A stretch of 64,000 bases of DNA from an uncultured Flavobacteriaceae bacterium (lineage in GTDB: Bacteria > Bacteroidota > Bacteroidia > Flavobacteriales > Flavobacteriaceae): assembly GCA_947493175.1 (NCBI GenBank), contig CANLQD010000010.1:55675-119674 (forward strand). The letters are read 5' to 3'. The first letter of the stretch is position 1; each line of letters opens with the position of its first letter. Made by a program: the position numbers and the translations under genes. This document shows positions 63,185 through 64,000 of the stretch, piece by piece. A model generated the notes under the pieces. It saw only the letters and a program-made list of their open reading frames with translations, searched no databases and was not told where the DNA came from.

Positions 63185-63864
63185 ACAACAAGCGTTAAAT
63201 CCATGCGGAATTTAAGAATAGGGAACACGAATATACTTATTATCAAATTTGACTTTACCATAATCTTCATATAATTCGACTAAGAAAGTAAAATACTCGG
63301 TCAACTGGCAAATTATATGCAGAGAAAGTAAATTTTCCTTCTATGCACAGGTATGTTAATGATTTTCTGAATACGAATTATTAGCACCTTAGTCATTGCA
63401 AAATAAGGAAAATAGCCCTTAAAAATAGATGGATAGTTATTTAATTGTGTATCGAAAGTTCAAAATGGTTGGTTACCGATTACAAACTACAGTCAATAAT
63501 TCTGACAAAGCACTTAAAAAGTAGGGAATCTGTACTCTAAATTGTTGCTATTTTAAACAAATTGTCCGAAGTACCGACAGCCATAAACCAAGTTAAAAAC
63601 TGGTAATTTTCTTCTTGAGCATTACCTGATTTCAGGGAGATGGTGTTAATAAGTTTTCTTTAGTTTTGCAATGACAGAATAAGATGTTTACGGCAATCGA
63701 AAAGCGAATAAGAAGAATGCCATGCAGTTTCTGTGACAGAATACGACCGCAGGTGTAATTCGATAAGTTATTATCGATAAATTATCTGTTTTCATCGAAT
63801 CAATACAATATATAGTGTTGTTAGTGCTAATTTTACCATTTTGAAGAAATAACCTCAAATTGCT
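63185..63864. other. 680-base region before the last gene
   Basis: No gene is seen. It is AT-rich and carries several short TTATCGATAA-type dyads near 63,765-63,780. It would contain the leaders of the CapD-like gene (minus) and of the secreted protein at 63,865 (plus). Confidence 0.5.
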
Positions 63865-64000
63865 ATGAAAAACAATTACTCATCCAGTGTTTGTTTGCTT
63901 TTTATTGTTCTGATCTTTTTTTCTACCAACATACACTCACAGAGTGCCGAGGTGGATGGCAGTTGGAGCGCTCCTATCGGGTTCGACATCGTGCCTGTTG
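63865..64000 (+). CDS. secreted protein, start only (galactose-oxidase-like opening)
   Basis: The first 45 codons are present: MKNNYSSSVCLLFIVLIFF is a signal peptide and the mature part begins SQSAEVDGSWSAPIGFDIVP. A GxWSxPI opening of this type occurs in galactose-oxidase/DUF1929 kelch proteins, but too little is visible to be sure. The window ends inside the gene. Confidence 0.6.
   Translation, partial: MKNNYSSSVCLLFIVLIFFSTNIHSQSAEVDGSWSAPIGFDIVPV

Noticed and set aside
1..64000. CRISPR arrays, tRNA and rRNA genes
   Set aside because: No regularly spaced repeats and no cloverleaf or rRNA-like stretches were seen by eye; a tool scan could still find a tRNA.

Overview
The window reads as chromosomal DNA of a marine-type member of the Bacteroidota, most likely family Flavobacteriaceae. 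The evidence is the gldF-gldG gliding/type IX secretion genes, promoters of the Bacteroidota form TAnnTTTG, families common in flavobacteria (DUF6090, DUF4386, DUF4870, a YtxH/holin-like trio), and the phoH-purC / SAM-hydroxide adenosyltransferase / gldFG neighbourhood. A genus cannot be assigned from sequence alone. No tRNA, rRNA or CRISPR array was seen.

Layout. 0-9 kb holds small accessory genes: a LytTR regulator lacking the first half of its receiver, a slipin, a zinc-ribbon protein, two DUF4386 membrane proteins, a carotenoid-isomerase-like flavoprotein with a cut-off reductase domain, an MDR reductase, a flavodoxin-like protein and an NTF2-like protein. 10-29.5 kb is a stress and ion-homeostasis island: VIT1-type metal transporter, metallophosphatase, AlkD-like and GyrI-like proteins, AhpD-like peroxidase, FtsH, YtxH/holin-like envelope trio, MscS channel, patatin lipase, Ca/Na antiporter, Ca-type P-ATPase, PPOX protein and universal stress protein. 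29.5-33.8 kb is a scrambled segment: IS4 remnant, hairpins, a lone TPR sensor kinase, an 83-bp inverted-repeat element, three copies of a 27-bp repeat, and a decaying duplicate of the patatin 3' end. 33.8-46 kb is mostly core: cNMP/CBS nucleotidyltransferase-like protein, exonuclease, purC, phoH, SAM hydrolase, gldFG, dnaN and mnmE. 46-47 kb, just after mnmE, holds fragments including an integrase N-terminus. 47-57 kb holds a TetR-controlled operon, a broken esterase, msrA and selO. 57-64 kb is a capsule/exopolysaccharide locus (CpsB, Wzc, Wza, CapD-like) followed by the start of a secreted protein.

The most notable observation is a palindrome of Crp/Fnr type, TGAY-N4-RTCA, found ten times between 2.2 and 29.5 kb in intergenic DNA. 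At most of these sites a TAnnTTTG-like -7 element starts 28.5-29.5 bases from the palindrome centre, as expected for activator sites centred near -41. This suggests one Fnr-like regulon, probably for low oxygen or nitrosative stress, covering the ion and envelope genes; the regulator itself is not in the window. Other points: a dispersed family of structured repeats lying close to gene starts, perfect TetR operators on both sides of the tetR gene, and several genes broken by single lesions (GNAT-YoaP, esterase, DUF3052).
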